Shown: positions 46,807 through 59,352, counted from the stretch's first letter. The stretch: 64,000 nt of DNA from Portulaca oleracea (GCA_029582165.1 CM055879.1:40739713-40803712); one strand, 5' to 3'. Numbers and translations are program-made. Notes: generated by a model not told the origin, from the letters alone.

Positions 46807-49800
46807 GCATCATATGCTCATGCATACACAACCAGAAATACCTAGTTCTGATGGTCTGGAAGTAGTAGATGTGGCATTAAATGGTGTTCTAACATGTGCT
46901 CTTCAGTTCTCCAGTCCCTTAATTGGTAGTTTTCATAAAAAAGGATTTCTTTATGATGGTTTCCAATTGGGATTTTCTTTTATGTGTGCTACGGAGGCTC
47001 ATTCTTTTGATTGTCTGTTTTCTATACTAAACTTGGGATGTATTTGTTGCAGTTCCTCAATGTGTGGACTCTCCGGGAATATCTAGAGTATGAGTTCAGA
47101 ATTCCTAATCCCCCATCGCCAATTGATTTTGAGCGTATAATAGATGACTTCATCTTCATCTGTTTCTTTGTTGGCAATGACTTTTTGCCTCACATGCCTA
47201 CCTTGGAGATTCGTGAGGTTCGTATGAAGTTTGTTCCCTGTTCCGTTCTGTTGTTTGATTGGTGGGATATGTTAGTCGCTAATATTTCTGTATTCTTTTG
47301 ATATGCAACTCTGCTATCCAAAATAACTTCAATTTGGTACACATTGATTTGTGCTAAATGGATGTATTCCTTGGATATTGTGTTGGTATGAAGAGCACGA
47401 TAAATTGTTCATTAGCTGGGACTTGAAGGCTGAATCGATCCCTAGTGCATGGAAGCCTTAATGCTCAATTGTGGATAATAGGGTTTGACCAAATATTCTC
47501 TCAACTCACTATTTATTTTTCCTTGTTATCCAGGGTGCAATTAACTTGTTGATGGCAGTCTATAAGAAGGAATTTCATGCATTGGGTGGCTATTTAACTG
47601 ATGGAAGCAAGGCATGTAGTTGATTTGGTGCTTTTGTAATCAATTGACAGTTGCGTGATGTTCGAGCATCTTACTTGTGGAATAACATTACCATCTTAAT
47701 GTTTGCAGCCTGACCTGAGCAAGGTTGAACATTTCATACAAGCCGTTGGATCATATGAGGATCAAATCTTTCAGAAAAGGGCTCGGTTACACCAGGTTAG
47801 TTCACCTTCTATTTAAATTGAATTTGTTATCTTGGTTTATCAAAAAAGGATGTTGGTGTGGCTGTATAAAATTTGATGTTATCCCACCCACTAATAGAGA
47901 TTTCACGTCCATCCTTTCAGACTGAGAGAAAGAAGGCATTTTAAATGATTCTTTAGTTATACGCCACTCATTATTTTGCATTAGATAGTTGTCACTCAGT
48001 GCCTTCTATGCTGCATGGTATTATGTGATGGATTCATCACTGCACTGATGACGCGGGTATATACTTTTCTCCAAGTTGTGCTAATGGACCTAAGCCAAGA
48101 TTGCTCCTGATGGAGTTTGCTTATGGTTTTAAGGCTCTCAAGTATTTACAAATACTTTGCTGGTTTTTTCAGCGGCAAGCAGATAGGATCAAGCGGGAAA
48201 AGGCACAGGTGAAAAGAGGGGATGATGCTCAACCTCAAGTTGAACCTGAATCTTTGGTTCCTGTTTCGCGATTTCATGGTTCACGACTTGCATCTGCCCC
48301 AGCACCTTCACCATTTCAAAGGGGACAAAATGGCAGTTCTGGTAGCGGATCAAAGACTGATGCTGGATCTGCTTCGTCTATTCGGGCGCAAAAAGTGGCA
48401 CGCTTATCTTCGATGGCAACAATTGGTGCTGCTATTGTTGAGGCTGAGAATAGCCTTGAAATGGATGTATGTTCTCCTGCTTGAAATACTTAATAAATGA
48501 TCATGGCGTTGGTAGTTTTTAAGGAAGTCTCTTTTGTTTATTCATCTAGGCCTGCCAATTTCCTTATATTATCCTTGGGTTACTTATGAATTGTTTTCCT
48601 TGCTTCAGGAAAATGAAAATAAGGAGGAGCTCAAAGCAAGACTTAAAGAGACACTTCGTGACAAGTCAGATTTGTTCAAATCTGACGATCAAGAGGAAGA
48701 CAAGGTCTGCACCTTATCCTTATCTGCTTCGGTTGTCGGCATGCATGATACTCCTTCTAATGTGGCATGGCATATTTTGTTGATGATTCTTGTTATAAGT
48801 TGAAATACTGGAAACTATACCATACTAATGTTATTTGAAGTTGTAGTCCCCATGAAGCTGTGTGTGTCGGTCTTTGGGGTTCCATTATGGTTTGCTTTTG
48901 AGAGAGGGACATAGACTATAGTGAGGTTCTGCAATTCTAACTATAACCGGCCAGTGTGGTCTAATGAGTTCTACCCTTAGCTTGTCTTTAAATCAAAGAA
49001 AGAGAGATCAAATCCATGACTGCCTGTGTATGTTTAAAGGCCCGTGGTGTTCATTATGTGATGGGGATAAATATTTATCACCTATCCTACTAATCAAGTA
49101 TGTTTGGACAGGCCATTTAAGCTTGAAAGTGTGGACCTTCGCCTAACCTATCTCACAAATGGGGGTGGTCTTGTCACAGAACACTTGATATGATAACAAC
49201 AATTCCTATTATGTGGGGATTTGGGGAGATCCAAATGTTCTCATCAAACATTGCTCTTTGCGGGGAGACCGATTCTTGGAGACCCACATTAAACAATTTA
49301 AGGTTGAAAATCTGTGAAGAAATAAGGGTATAACCTCAAGTAAGAACTTCAATCAGCTGATATGCTAAAAGCTTCAATGGTCTAGCTATGGGGGTGGTCT
49401 TGTCACAGAACACTTGATATTATGACAACAATTCCTATTATGTGGGGGGTTTTGGGGAGATTCAGATATTGGCACCCTTGTCTCATCAAACAATTTAAGT
49501 AACCACTTTAAAGTTGTGAGTCTGTGTAAGTAATAGGAGTATATCAACTTACCGCAATTGAGAACTTCTATCAGCTGTGATGCTGAAGCTTTCAATTCTC
49601 AAATTACGTAACTTGGAGGAGTCCAAAAAAAAAAAAAAAATTGGTATGCCTGAAACAGATTATGCTCTAATTAAGCAACACATGAATACTCCGCTAGCCT
49701 TCACAATCCACAGTAAAGGAAAGGAATTACTTATGGTCTACAACCTTAATCTGAGACGTTCATACATTCCTTTCATCAGGCATGTCCTCGGATAATTCTA

Positions 49801-52800
49801 GTTGTTTTAGCCTATGTCTAATCACTTCTTCAAGCACTTCTTTGGTCTATCTCAGCCTCATCTACTGTCTGGTATAATTGGTGTGTAAAATTCAACTTGA
49901 AGCTGCTTATTGTGTCTAGTCTGCATGAGGGTGGTCTAAATTATAATTTGGCGGTTTCCTGTCTTGTTATTTGTCAACAAAGACATGGTGCAAATTTTGA
50001 GAAAGGAATAGATTCTTAGTGATTTGTACCCTTATTCATTCATGCAAAGTAGTCGCTTGATTTGTTTGTCTTGGGTGATATGCAGTAATTGACCTTTTCT
50101 TGTTGACCATGAGTTCAAGATGCTTTATTTTCAAGATAAGGATTCATTGATACTATGCTGAAGTCTGACTTATCTTGAATGGCTCTGTAATTTATCAGAT
50201 CCAGTTGGGGCAGCCTGGGTGGAAAGAAAGGTACTATGAAGAGAAGTTCTCTGCAAAGTCTTTGGAGGAGATGGAGAGAATTCGACAAGATGTTGTAAGT
50301 TACATGTGTTACAACTCGGAACTTGCTTAAGATTTGTGCTTGCTTGCTGTGATTGAACCAGTGCCAGTCAAGCATTGATGTTGTATTTGAATTTTTAGCC
50401 TAACAAAATCTTTACATGGCAGGTGTTGAAGTATACTGAAGGTTTGTGCTGGGTTATGCATTACTACTATGAAGGTGTTTGCTCATGGCAGTGGTGAGTT
50501 TTTGTCCTGTGTTTGAATCTTCTTTTCGTTGCAATTGTTTTGTAGTTATTTATATGTGCATGTGTCCTCTTCTTGCACACATTTTCGGGAAAATTTGATC
50601 TTTTTCAAAAGTTCATGTATCTTAAACTTGTTCCAGTATGTATACTATAATCAGTTCATTTGTCTCTTGTTTCAGCATCTTAGGCTGGTTTCATAAGCTG
50701 TTGAAGTTTCATGCTTTTTTGGCTGCTTCTAGATCAGTCTTTGCTGAGATTCTTTTTAGTTGTGAAATGCAAAGTTTATAGAGTCCATTCTGATAAATTT
50801 TCCATATGTTACTGACTTGCTGGTTGATTGGGGTGATATTATTTGAATACTAGTAAGAAAAATTCTAACTTATTTAATTATTTCAGATTTGCATTTTTAT
50901 TCAGTTGTGTTTTAGTTCTGTGAAATGTGTTCATGAATAAGTGAGAATCTTGCAATATGCTGATGTTACTGTTTGTTGGATTGGAGAATGGAGATAATAT
51001 TCTTTTTCGTTGAACAAACTATATGAAAGACCTGGCTGGCTAACACCTCTACAGTTTGTCAAATAGTCGTGACTTGTGGGTGTTTTCTTTGCTTAGTAGC
51101 AGTTTGACTTGTGGGTACATAGACTTTTTCTACATTGTAGTTGTAGTTAAGTATTCTGTGCCGCTCTCTTATTTGTTTTCTTCTCCAGGTTCTATCCATA
51201 TCATTATGCCCCCTTTGCTTCTGACATCAAGGATATTGCCCACTTAGATATCCAATTTGAGCTAGGCTCTCCTTTCAAACCATTTGATCAACTTATGGGG
51301 GTTTTCCCTGCTGCCAGGTTTTTCTCATTACTATTTCTGTTCTCTTTTAATTGCTTACTCTAAGATTCTAATCAATAACCATTTGCAGTTCCCATGCACT
51401 TCCTGAGCAGTATAGGAAATTGATGAGTGATCCTACCTCACCGATTATTGATTTTTACCCCACAGGTATGCATTTAAATGATGAATGGGTTTAGAATTTA
51501 TACATAGTTGATAGACATACAAAATTTCATAAATGATTTGATTTTGTACCTATGAAGTTTGATCTCTTCTTCAAAAGAGGAAGGAAATTTTGATGCTATT
51601 GCCTTAAGAGGGGGCTTTATTGTTTTAAGGAGAGTTAATTTTCCTTTTGGGATGGGATACGTTGTCGACATGGATGTTATTAACTTCGTAGAAGGCAAGG
51701 GATTTGGAGGATTTTATTTTGCTGACTTCCTAGTATTTTCCTTTCTATATGCTCACTTCCTAGTATTTTCCTTTTGTGAAGTTTCAACCCTTCTAGGAAG
51801 AGTTACATTAGAAGTTCAAGGCATCTCTGCAAGAGGGGGGGGGGGGGGGGAGTTTCTATCTGCCAATAAATCTCTGCAAGAGGGTGTCGGAGAGTGTTAA
51901 TGTCATACAAGTGTCCGGAACCAGTGCATTGGCAGAAAAAAATGTGTCCCATTGTCCTTGAAACATCGGGGTTAAATATGTGGATTGATTACAAATGCTA
52001 AGTGTATGTCTTTTTGAGTATCCTTTCCATACAGGCCTGATTGTTCTAATTGACATCTTCCAGACTTTGAAGTGGACATGAATGGGAAGCGGTATTCTTG
52101 GCAGGTCTTTTCTTCTTCTTGGCATTCTGTCTTTTGGTTCAATCTCTATGCATGTTATTGATTTGCCATTTTGTGCTTGATTTTGCAGGGGATTGCCAAA
52201 TTGCCTTTCATAGATGAAACTCGCTTACTTGCTGAAATTTCAAAAGTGGAGCATACACTAACGGTATGCTATACTTGTTTTGCTGACCTCAGTGTCAGTT
52301 GTTTATTACTCAAATGTGCTTACTATTGTGGACATGAACTTTAATTTGTTGGCCTCTGTATCTTTGTAGCCAGAAGAAAAGAGAAGGAACAGCATCATGT
52401 CTGACATGTTATTTGTGGCTGTATCTCACTCATTGTCACCATACATATTTTCTCTTGATGATCGCTGTAAACAATTGGATGAGAGTGAACGGGTTCTGGT
52501 CAAAGAAAAACTAGATCCAAAAGCCAGGTATGCACAGCATTGTTGATGATATACAAACAGAACTGTTGAGAATCCATTTTGCTTTTGTAGAGTTTGGGTA
52601 GTCATAATTCATATATACAGTCTATTGGATTATGGTGTTAATGTACAATTTTGTACTAGTCATCCCGTATCATTTTACTTTCTGTTGGAATGTGGTGATC
52701 ATGCATATTTTGACTGGGTGTAGTCTAGGTTGTTAGTTACAAGATCCTACTTAAGATTGATGAATGGTAATTAGAATTGGATTGAGGATCGTAAGAATCT

Positions 52801-54750
52801 AATAAATTATGCAAATAGCCAAAAAAAAAAAGTTCTATAGTAGTAAAAATCTTAAGAAGTATTCTCCAAGAATGAAGCAATACATTAAATTGCTTTCTCG
52901 ACACTTTTGAGGGAGTGTTGTGACAGTATGTTTGATGTGCTCAGGTTCTGAAAATGAACTAATTACCTTCTAGTAGTCCTAGAGAACTTAAAAAAGCATG
53001 TAAAGTTATATTTTATTTTACATGTCTCTTCACTCTTGTTTGGCTGCTTTTTGTTTGTGCCTACTATTGTGCCAAAAGGGTGTGGATGCTACTGATGACC
53101 CAACCAGCTGTGGTTCTGTGCAATAATATGGAAGTATTTCAAGAGTTATACATGCATGGAGACAAAGGAATTTTAAAGTGATTGGCTCATTATTGCTCAA
53201 TTATCTTTTGTTGCAGTTGGTCATTCTTCTTTCTAGTTCTATTGGAAGTTTTATAAGTTTTGTCTAGTGAATTTTGAGATCAACTTTGTACATTTTCTGA
53301 TGTGATTTAGGTCTCCTTGCAGTGGTGGGATGAATGGTTATATATGCCTTTGTGGGGGAGACCCTTGTCCTCCTATTTTCAGGTCCCCTGTTGCAGGACT
53401 GGAAGATATTGTAGACAATCAAGTCATGTGAGATCAATTCCCATCAATATACTTTTTGGGCTTGTGGTTATTAATTGACCATCATAAATTATGAATTTGC
53501 TAACTTTAATTGTATTCTCTGCATACAGATGTGCTATTTACAAACTCCCAGATTATCATAAGCACATATCACGGCCACCTCCAGGAGTCAGATTCCCGAA
53601 AAAGGTTGGTGTTGGTTAAACCTTAGATTCCTTGCCATGCTGCCTGCTTTTTTGCTGATTAGTTTTTTTGCAAAGTTGTGCTAATTTTGTTCTTCTTATC
53701 CTTGTCAAAAAAAGAAAAAGTAAGATAAAATCCTCAGCTGTGTCTATAAGTTGAAAAACTATTCTAGGTTGGTTGTACCTTAAGTGCCTTTTCAATGAAC
53801 ATGTGAGAGCATGCCTCATAGTCAACAGGGCATCAAGTTTAGAAGTGTTGGTTGCTCTGCTTGTTGATTCTTCATTTCTTGAATTGCTTTTGCAGATTGT
53901 TTCAATGGGAGACATTAAGGAACCTGTTCTGTGGCATGAGGATTCAGGAAGAAGGCCTATGGACCACGGAAGGCGTTACATGGAGAATGGAAGACGACCT
54001 ACAGATAATGGAAGGTAAGTTTTTCCACTGCCCTCCTCATAATGGTACTCTTTGTTGGATGGGTGGGAGTGCCCTACAGGTTTTTTTTGCCTTCTCTTTT
54101 AATGTTAGACAGCTAAGTCGATATTTCCTTCATTTCAATGTGCGTTCAGGCCTAATCCTCCAGGAAGCATATCCGGCCGTCAGTTGGGCGATGCAGCTCA
54201 TCGTCTTGTTGTTAATAGCTTACAGATGAGGGGAGACCAAACTGGATATGGTAATCAAATGCAGGGGGTGCATGCAGCAGGTTACGCCCCTGCTGCATAT
54301 GTACCCGCTGTTCCTCATGCAGATAACAGATACCCGGGTCATGATTATGGTAGGGGAATGCATCCGCGTGGGTATCCAGTATCTGGGCATGGGCCTCCGC
54401 CCATGGCCCACGGTCCCCCCTCGTATGGGAGGCCCAATTCTCAACATCCAGGTGGCAGCTATTCAGCGCCACATGGTCCTGCTTCTGTACCGGGATACTA
54501 TCCGCCAGGACCTCCTCCTCAAGGCCGGTACTCTAGTGGTGCTGGGGCATATCGTGATCAGCGTGGTCATCAGGGCTACCAAAGTTACGGAGTTGGGGGT
54601 TACAGTCAGTGGGGTGGCGGAGCTCCTCCATCTAATAATCACTCGGGAGGGTACAGTCATAGTTCCCAACATGGTGGCAACAACCGTTACTCGGCACTGA
54701 ATAATAGAGGATCGAATCAGCGTGGTCCCCATAATCAGGGCCGTCGCTGA
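43518..54750 (+). CDS. XRN3: 5'-3' exoribonuclease, XRN2/XRN3 type
   Basis: There are 23 exons: 43518-43721, 45050-45152, 45233-45309, 45445-45636, 45729-45848, 45941-46003, 46335-46481, 47053-47217, 47534-47611, 47709-47795, 48173-48466, 48609-48704, 50199-50294, 50423-50493, 51189-51317, 51389-51465, 52064-52104, 52189-52263, 52370-52527, 53323-53427, 53529-53604, 53896-54014, 54150-54750; 1057 residues. It degrades 5'-monophosphate RNA processively. The N-terminal catalytic half shows [27 protein letters not shown] (Asp54), GEGEHK (203-207), LDADLIML (Asp233, Asp235) and [11 protein letters not shown] (Asp345). A CCHC zinc knuckle lies at Cys264-Cys267-His272-Cys277. It is followed by [14 protein letters not shown] and later basic [11 protein letters not shown], segments typical of the nuclear XRN2/XRN3 pair and absent from cytoplasmic XRN4; hence nuclear localisation is inferred. 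The tail after about residue 820 is rich in Gly, Pro, Tyr and His. XRN2 and XRN3 are too alike to separate firmly here. Confidence 0.94.
43887..43996. repeat. 55-bp tandem duplication in XRN intron 1
   Basis: Two adjacent 55-bp units (43887-43941, 43942-43996) share TTCAGTATAGGTTTCTA and GTGAATGA with a few differences. They are inside the first intron (43722-45049), which otherwise shows nothing notable. Confidence 0.75.
45391..45432 (+). repeat. (TTC)14 microsatellite acting as polypyrimidine tract
   Basis: A TTC array ends about a dozen bases before the acceptor of XRN intron 3 (45310-45444), so the repeat itself forms the pyrimidine tract of that splice site. Confidence 0.85.
46711..46802 (+). 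repeat. (TC)20(AC)26 compound microsatellite
   Basis: (TC)20 at 46711-46750 directly joins (AC)26 at 46751-46802, inside XRN intron 7 (46482-47052). The open frames through it on both strands are artefacts. Confidence 0.95.
47612..47708 (+). other. GC-AG intron 9 of the XRN gene
   Basis: The exon ends GGAAGCAAG and the intron begins GCATGTAG; it ends GTTTGCAG before CCTGACCTG. The join gives [14 protein letters not shown], matching the family. Using the nearby GT at 47616 would add four bases and break the frame. Confidence 0.75.
48912..49640. repeat. repeat block in XRN intron 12
   Basis: Within the 1494-bp intron 12 (48705-50198), GGGGGTGGTCTTGTCACAGA starts at 49161 and again at 49390, and similarity continues for about 200 bases in each unit (period 229 bp), ending in poly-A at about 49626-49640. 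At 48949-49020 the words GTGGTCTAATGAG and GAGATCAAATCC, 50-odd bases apart, resemble the A and B boxes of a tRNA-derived SINE. Whether these belong to one inserted element is unclear. Confidence 0.45.
51835..51850 (+). repeat. G16 homopolymer in XRN intron 16
   Basis: Sixteen consecutive G in intron 16 (51466-52063), flanked by repeated TCTCTGCAAGAGGG phrases. Likely length-variable. Confidence 0.9.
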
Positions 54751-56168
54751 AGTAGCAGTGGCGCCCTCCTATAAATCTTAGACGAGGTAGGCCGAGGTAA
54801 GTGAAGCTGTAACATATAGCATTTTCTTAAGGGTAGGCATTACCGCATTATTCTCATTAGCAATTTCTTCATTGTTGGAATTTTTTTTCCTTTATAGGGT
54901 TTACCAATATCAGCCTCATTTTCATTCAGAAACCGTGTTTTATGATTGTTGTAAGATTCCGGGGGGCCAAATCTGGCTCTACCTCTACATTGAAAAGAAG
55001 TAAAGAAAATGTGAAATTATTTTCTCTGTCTATGATATTATCCTGCATACTGTAGTAGTGCAGTGAATTATTTTGTTCTTGTGAATGGAAGAGTTGAGAA
55101 CTTTAGATGGTGAACAATCAGGACCCGTCTCAAGTTGGCTTTGAAACGACGAGGAGAGATACAAAATGCTACGCTCCGCTCGTGTGCATAATGAAACAAC
55201 AATAGATGGGAATGTGAGTGGTTTTGCCCAGGTTGTCAAGTGTCGGCAGTTGGGATGTCTTGTCCTCCCACAATTATGAGTTTGGGAGTCGTTAAGATGT
55301 TCACTCGTGTGTGTGCCCACTGGAATGAATATGTAAAGGGGGGATGTTTGTGTTTACCCATTTTTGGTTTGGAGTTGACTTGTTTCATCATCCATTTGTT
55401 TTGTAATTAGTTTTCTATTTGTGGGTTGCTCACTTAACTAAACTCTTGCCCACCGCCATTACAAAATACGGATAATATGTGTTCATGCGGAGATCCAAGA
55501 ACCTGCTGTAGAACCTCTAACGCGGCAGGACTTGGTATGCAACTTTTGTTTGTATGTGACTGCAATAATATTCTTGAGATATTTGATTATCAGATCTTGT
55601 GACAGTTGTTGGATAATGTACGCACACGTGTACGTATAGGCTGGTGAGAATAATTGTAGACTACTTTTCTGGATTTGCCACGTACAATAAGAACATCAGA
55701 AATGGTTATACTATGGTTCTATGAAGATTCTCTATGCTAAATTTGCTCTATGATTCTAAACTTGAGAAAAACTGTCTCTTTGACGTGCATGTACTTGTTT
55801 TTTTCCCCTTTTTCTTTTGCTTTTTGTCTTCCTTTTTGTTTTGGTTTGGTTTGAACTTTTGTGGAAGTTCTGCAATGATTCACAATAGACATTTTTGGTC
55901 TATCGACACTTTGCTGGTGAACTTTTCTTTGTGAACATGGAGCTTTGGCGGTAGTTGATTTTATTTGCTAGATGTCCCTCGATACAGGAAAATTGTGTAC
56001 ATTTTTTTTATACTGTAGGTTGGTTGGGTTGGGGGGAATACAGATTTCATTTGATATTATTATAATTTATAATCTCCACTTGCGGGACCCTTTATGTATC
56101 GGGATGCCTTTTTATTCAAAATTGGAACCATGAGATGAAACTTTAAGTTACCAATAACTGGCTGATAC
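54751..56168. other. XRN 3' untranslated region and downstream intergenic
   Basis: The stop codon ends at 54750. The 3' untranslated region probably extends 250-300 bases. Downstream there is no supported gene; the - strand frame at 55030-55320 lacks motifs. Confidence 0.5.
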
Positions 56169-56742
56169 GGGGGGTGTCCAGCTACCCACTTAGGCTCCGT
56201 TCTTTTATGCGGTAGGTTGTGGTGTGGTACCATACCGCACCGCATTCTTTAATTTTTCCTGCACCACACCACATCACACCACAATCATTACCAATATATC
56301 TCCTCATTTTTCTCCTTTACTTTTTACATTTTCTCTCCTCACTTGTCCCACCATAACTCTCACCATAACTTACCATAATTCGCCACACTTTCAAATTTCA
56401 CCGTATCATTACCACACCGCACCAACCGTATAAAAGAACGGAGCCTTATAGTGGTAACCTTTAACTTTTTGAACACCGTTAATTTTTTAATAAAGTTAAA
56501 ATGTGGCTTGAGATATTTGGTAAACAACTAATTTTCATGATAACTTTCGGACCTGATGAACTAGTTTTCATGATAACTCTCGGACCTAATGAGCTAGTTT
56601 TCAAAAAGTTATTTGAAAAAACTTTTAAACATAGCTTGTCACAGATAATTATTTTACCACACACATTTCCTAAATTAGTTAATACAAACCGTCACCAACT
56701 AATAGCTACAAGTTCTCAGCCAGTTGCCACAGGCTTATAATG
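56169..56742. mobile_element. MITE of the GGTGTTTGGC family, split by a nested Harbinger-like MITE
   Basis: The left end GGGGGGTGTCCAGCTACCCAC is interrupted at 56193 by another MITE; the sequence resumes at 56449 with TAGTGGTAACCTTTAAC and TTTTTGAACACCGTTAATTT, words shared with the 7430 copy. The right end is near AGCCAGTTGCCACAGGC (about 56735). A short phrase GGACCT(G/A)ATGA is duplicated inside (56549 and 56582). Confidence 0.6.
56193..56445. mobile_element. intact GT-rich Harbinger-like MITE, 253 bp
   Basis: Left GGCTCCGTTCTTTTATGCGG and the inverse of the right end GGCTCCGTTCTTTTATACGG differ at one base. TTA flanks both sides (56190-56192, 56446-56448), matching the three-base TWA preference of PIF/Harbinger. 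It is the best-preserved copy of the family that also includes 160-417, 34980-35245 and 35863-36099. There is no open frame of note. Confidence 0.8.
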
Positions 56743-59196
56743 TTCACGCAAGTTGTGTATTTTTTCAGGGAGATAGTTGTTTTAGGAGTTAGAAGAGGTG
56801 GCCAGCTAGATCTTCACTTTGTAATGCAAATGTGTTCTCAACTACATAAAAGTCAAAAGTGCTCCCTTGGAGTTGACTTTTGTGCACTAAGAAGATAGAC
56901 TTACAAATTAAGTTACAATGCATGTACCATAGTTCAGGCAAATAAGATCACTTACACAAAAGATATTTATATTTTTAGATTTCATGCATTAGAGGTATGA
57001 AAAATTTCCTTACCTTTGTTTCACATTTCCGCTTTTATCTTTCCTTATATTTACGGAAAATAAATGATTACATTCAACCAAACTGAAAACATTTATATTT
57101 CTCATAAATTTTAATGAAACCGTGACCTACAATGTGGTTATTGTTTCTTGAAGTAAAAGGGATAAACTTTACTCTATTGTCGACTGTCGACACTGAAAAG
57201 TGCATGGAAAAATCATGAGAAGTGTTCCTATTTCCTAGAAAGAGTTAATAAGATAATGATATGAAATTAATTAATATTTATATTTCCAGGGAGATGGGGC
57301 TGCTATGGTTGGGTGCTGAGTCAAACCGCAAATTCAAGGGGAAAAACGTATCTTAAATTAAGGCCCTGTTTTTTTGGTTAATTTGGATATAGCTCTCTCA
57401 ATTTATTTAAACTTATCCAATCCTAATACAATTTCCAAAAAAACATTCAATCTAAAAACACAATTTCCTAAAAAAGTATCTTAACTTATCCCAACTAATC
57501 ATAACTTATTCATCCAAACCCGAAAATAACATAATCAAAGAACATGGCCTAAATAAAATTAAAAAAAAAGGTACATATGCTTGTAGGTTGATATAATGAA
57601 ACCCTTTGGTGGTGGAGCAACTGTATGCTGTAGGCTTTAGTGGGTGGAAGTGGAATGTAAGGCTTTGAGAAGGTGTCTTAAGTTATTGCATCCCCACTCT
57701 TCTGTACACCAACAGCTGTTTGTGATCATTTTATTATCACAATTCAACTACATCTTCTAATGTGAAAAATTATGAGATAATGTGGGTCTTCATTAATTTA
57801 GAACCTCTTCTAATTGCATAAATTATAAGGAGCTTAATTTGTGCTAATTAGTGTTGATGATATGAATGTATGATTAGTTTACTTTTTGCTTTTGTTGATA
57901 AGACTAATGAGTATTAATAATGCTGATCAATAGTAAATGTAGAAGATAAGTATTTATAGCAAAACAAGTGCTCAATGTGTTAAAAGTTGTTTTTTTTTTA
58001 AAAAAAAAGTTTCTTTTATAAACAAAGGTATGTGATATGGTTTATATATATGTTTTTGACTATCATGTCTGATTTATCAAGGATGTGGATAGTTCTTTGG
58101 ATAGCCTAAATGAGGGCTCGGCTATCCCCTTCTATTTGGATTTTTGAATACCCAAAATGAAAAACATGAAGAAGTCCAAAATAGATAGCTACAAATGTAT
58201 TGCCAGTATTGGGAGATGACTGCGGTTGCACCACCTTCCATGAGTCTGCCTAAGTGATTGCAAGTGACATAACCAGCTGCCGAACCTTGATGGTTAAAAG
58301 AATCATGAAAGTTTAATTTGATCCACCTGAAATCAGGTTGCACTCACCGAACCGTATGGAGGTTTTGTTTGCGACGACACTTGTGGTTGGTGAGGTTGTT
58401 GAGAGGATTGACATTGGATGGGACTCTGGTCTTGGCTCGCCATTCTACATAGCTTCTCTTAGCGCGAATGATAACCCTAATTGTTTTGAAGAAGACGTTG
58501 GACATAAAATTTTCCACCTGAACCCTTTCTTGCAGAATTTATATGCTTTGCATGCAAAGGTTCTTTCAAACCAAGGAGTCTATTGGTTTTGGGGTTTTCT
58601 AAAACCATCCGTTTGATTGGTTGTACTTGGCTGTCATCTGGGAGACTCAGAGGTTATTGTTGTCATCTATAAATGTCCAAACTAACTTGCATTGAAAAGT
58701 TAAATTGTCAGCCTGGGAGCGACTCTGCCGTTATCCTTGGATCTACATATTTTTCCCAGGAAATCATAGGCATAACTTATTCTAAAGTGTTTTTCCAGAA
58801 AAGTTTCTATTTATTTTATGTATATTATCATAAGTAGAACCTTTGCATTACAGTATGTGAGCTCGATTGGATAAGAATCGTTCTACCAACATTGGACATA
58901 AATTAACTTTCCAATTAGACAGTTTCTTAGTGACTTTTTCTAAAATAGGTGAAAATAATTCTATATTTTTCTTTCCGGTGATAGAAGGGAGTCCAAAAAA
59001 TTTTCCTAAGATTCTTTAGTGGACATATTCATCAAAGCTAGCATTAGCTTAAACTCCCTTCGTCACAAAACTCTAATTCACAGTAAAAATGAGTCATATC
59101 TTTATGAGATATAAATGATATTGTTTAATTTAAAATGAACCTTAATTGTAACTTAGAGGAAGTAAGTTATAAATGGAAAACTAGTGTTATTTAATT
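56743..59196. other. intergenic, one MITE, no gene supported
   Basis: Apart from the element at 57362-57549 I see no assigned feature. A 92-codon frame at 58338-58616 (+) starts soon after a region with partly open sequence, but it matches no family that I recognise and has no convincing splice or promoter context. Confidence 0.45.
57362..57549. mobile_element. Harbinger-like MITE, 188 bp
   Basis: It starts GGCCCTGTTTTTTTGG and ends ATCAAAGAACATGGCC (inverse GGCCATGTTCTTTGAT), with TAA on both sides (57359-57361 and 57550-57552). The interior has AAACTTATCCAATCC and ATTCATCCAAACCC, inverse relatives of GGATTGGATT words near 20440. No coding capacity. Confidence 0.65.
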
Positions 59197-59352
59197 AACG
59201 TGCTATATGCATATGTGAGCAAAATAAATTGTGAAACTTTTTGTTTATAAGTTATAATAACTTACATTAGCAAAATAAACGTGCTATATGCATATGTGAG
59301 CAAAATAAATTGTGAAACTTTTTGTTTATAAGTTATAATAACTTACATTAGC
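59197..59352. repeat. 81-bp perfect tandem duplication
   Basis: Two adjacent copies beginning AACGTGCTATATGCATATGTG at 59197 and 59278 are identical for about 75 bases (through CTTACATTAGC). The identity in non-coding sequence suggests a recent event. Confidence 0.85.

Noticed and set aside
46574..47086. Frames with long [12 protein letters not shown] or VCVCVC runs
   Set aside because: Translations of the (TC)n(AC)n microsatellite in XRN intron 7; only the part from 47053 is exon 8.
54212..54732. Alternative + and - frames overlapping the last XRN exon
   Set aside because: The Gly/Pro/Tyr-rich frame ending at 54750 continues the spliced XRN protein in phase; the others are shadows.
58338..58616. 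92-codon + strand frame as a possible gene
   Set aside because: No recognisable domain, no supporting promoter or splice signals; kept only as a note in the intergenic entry.
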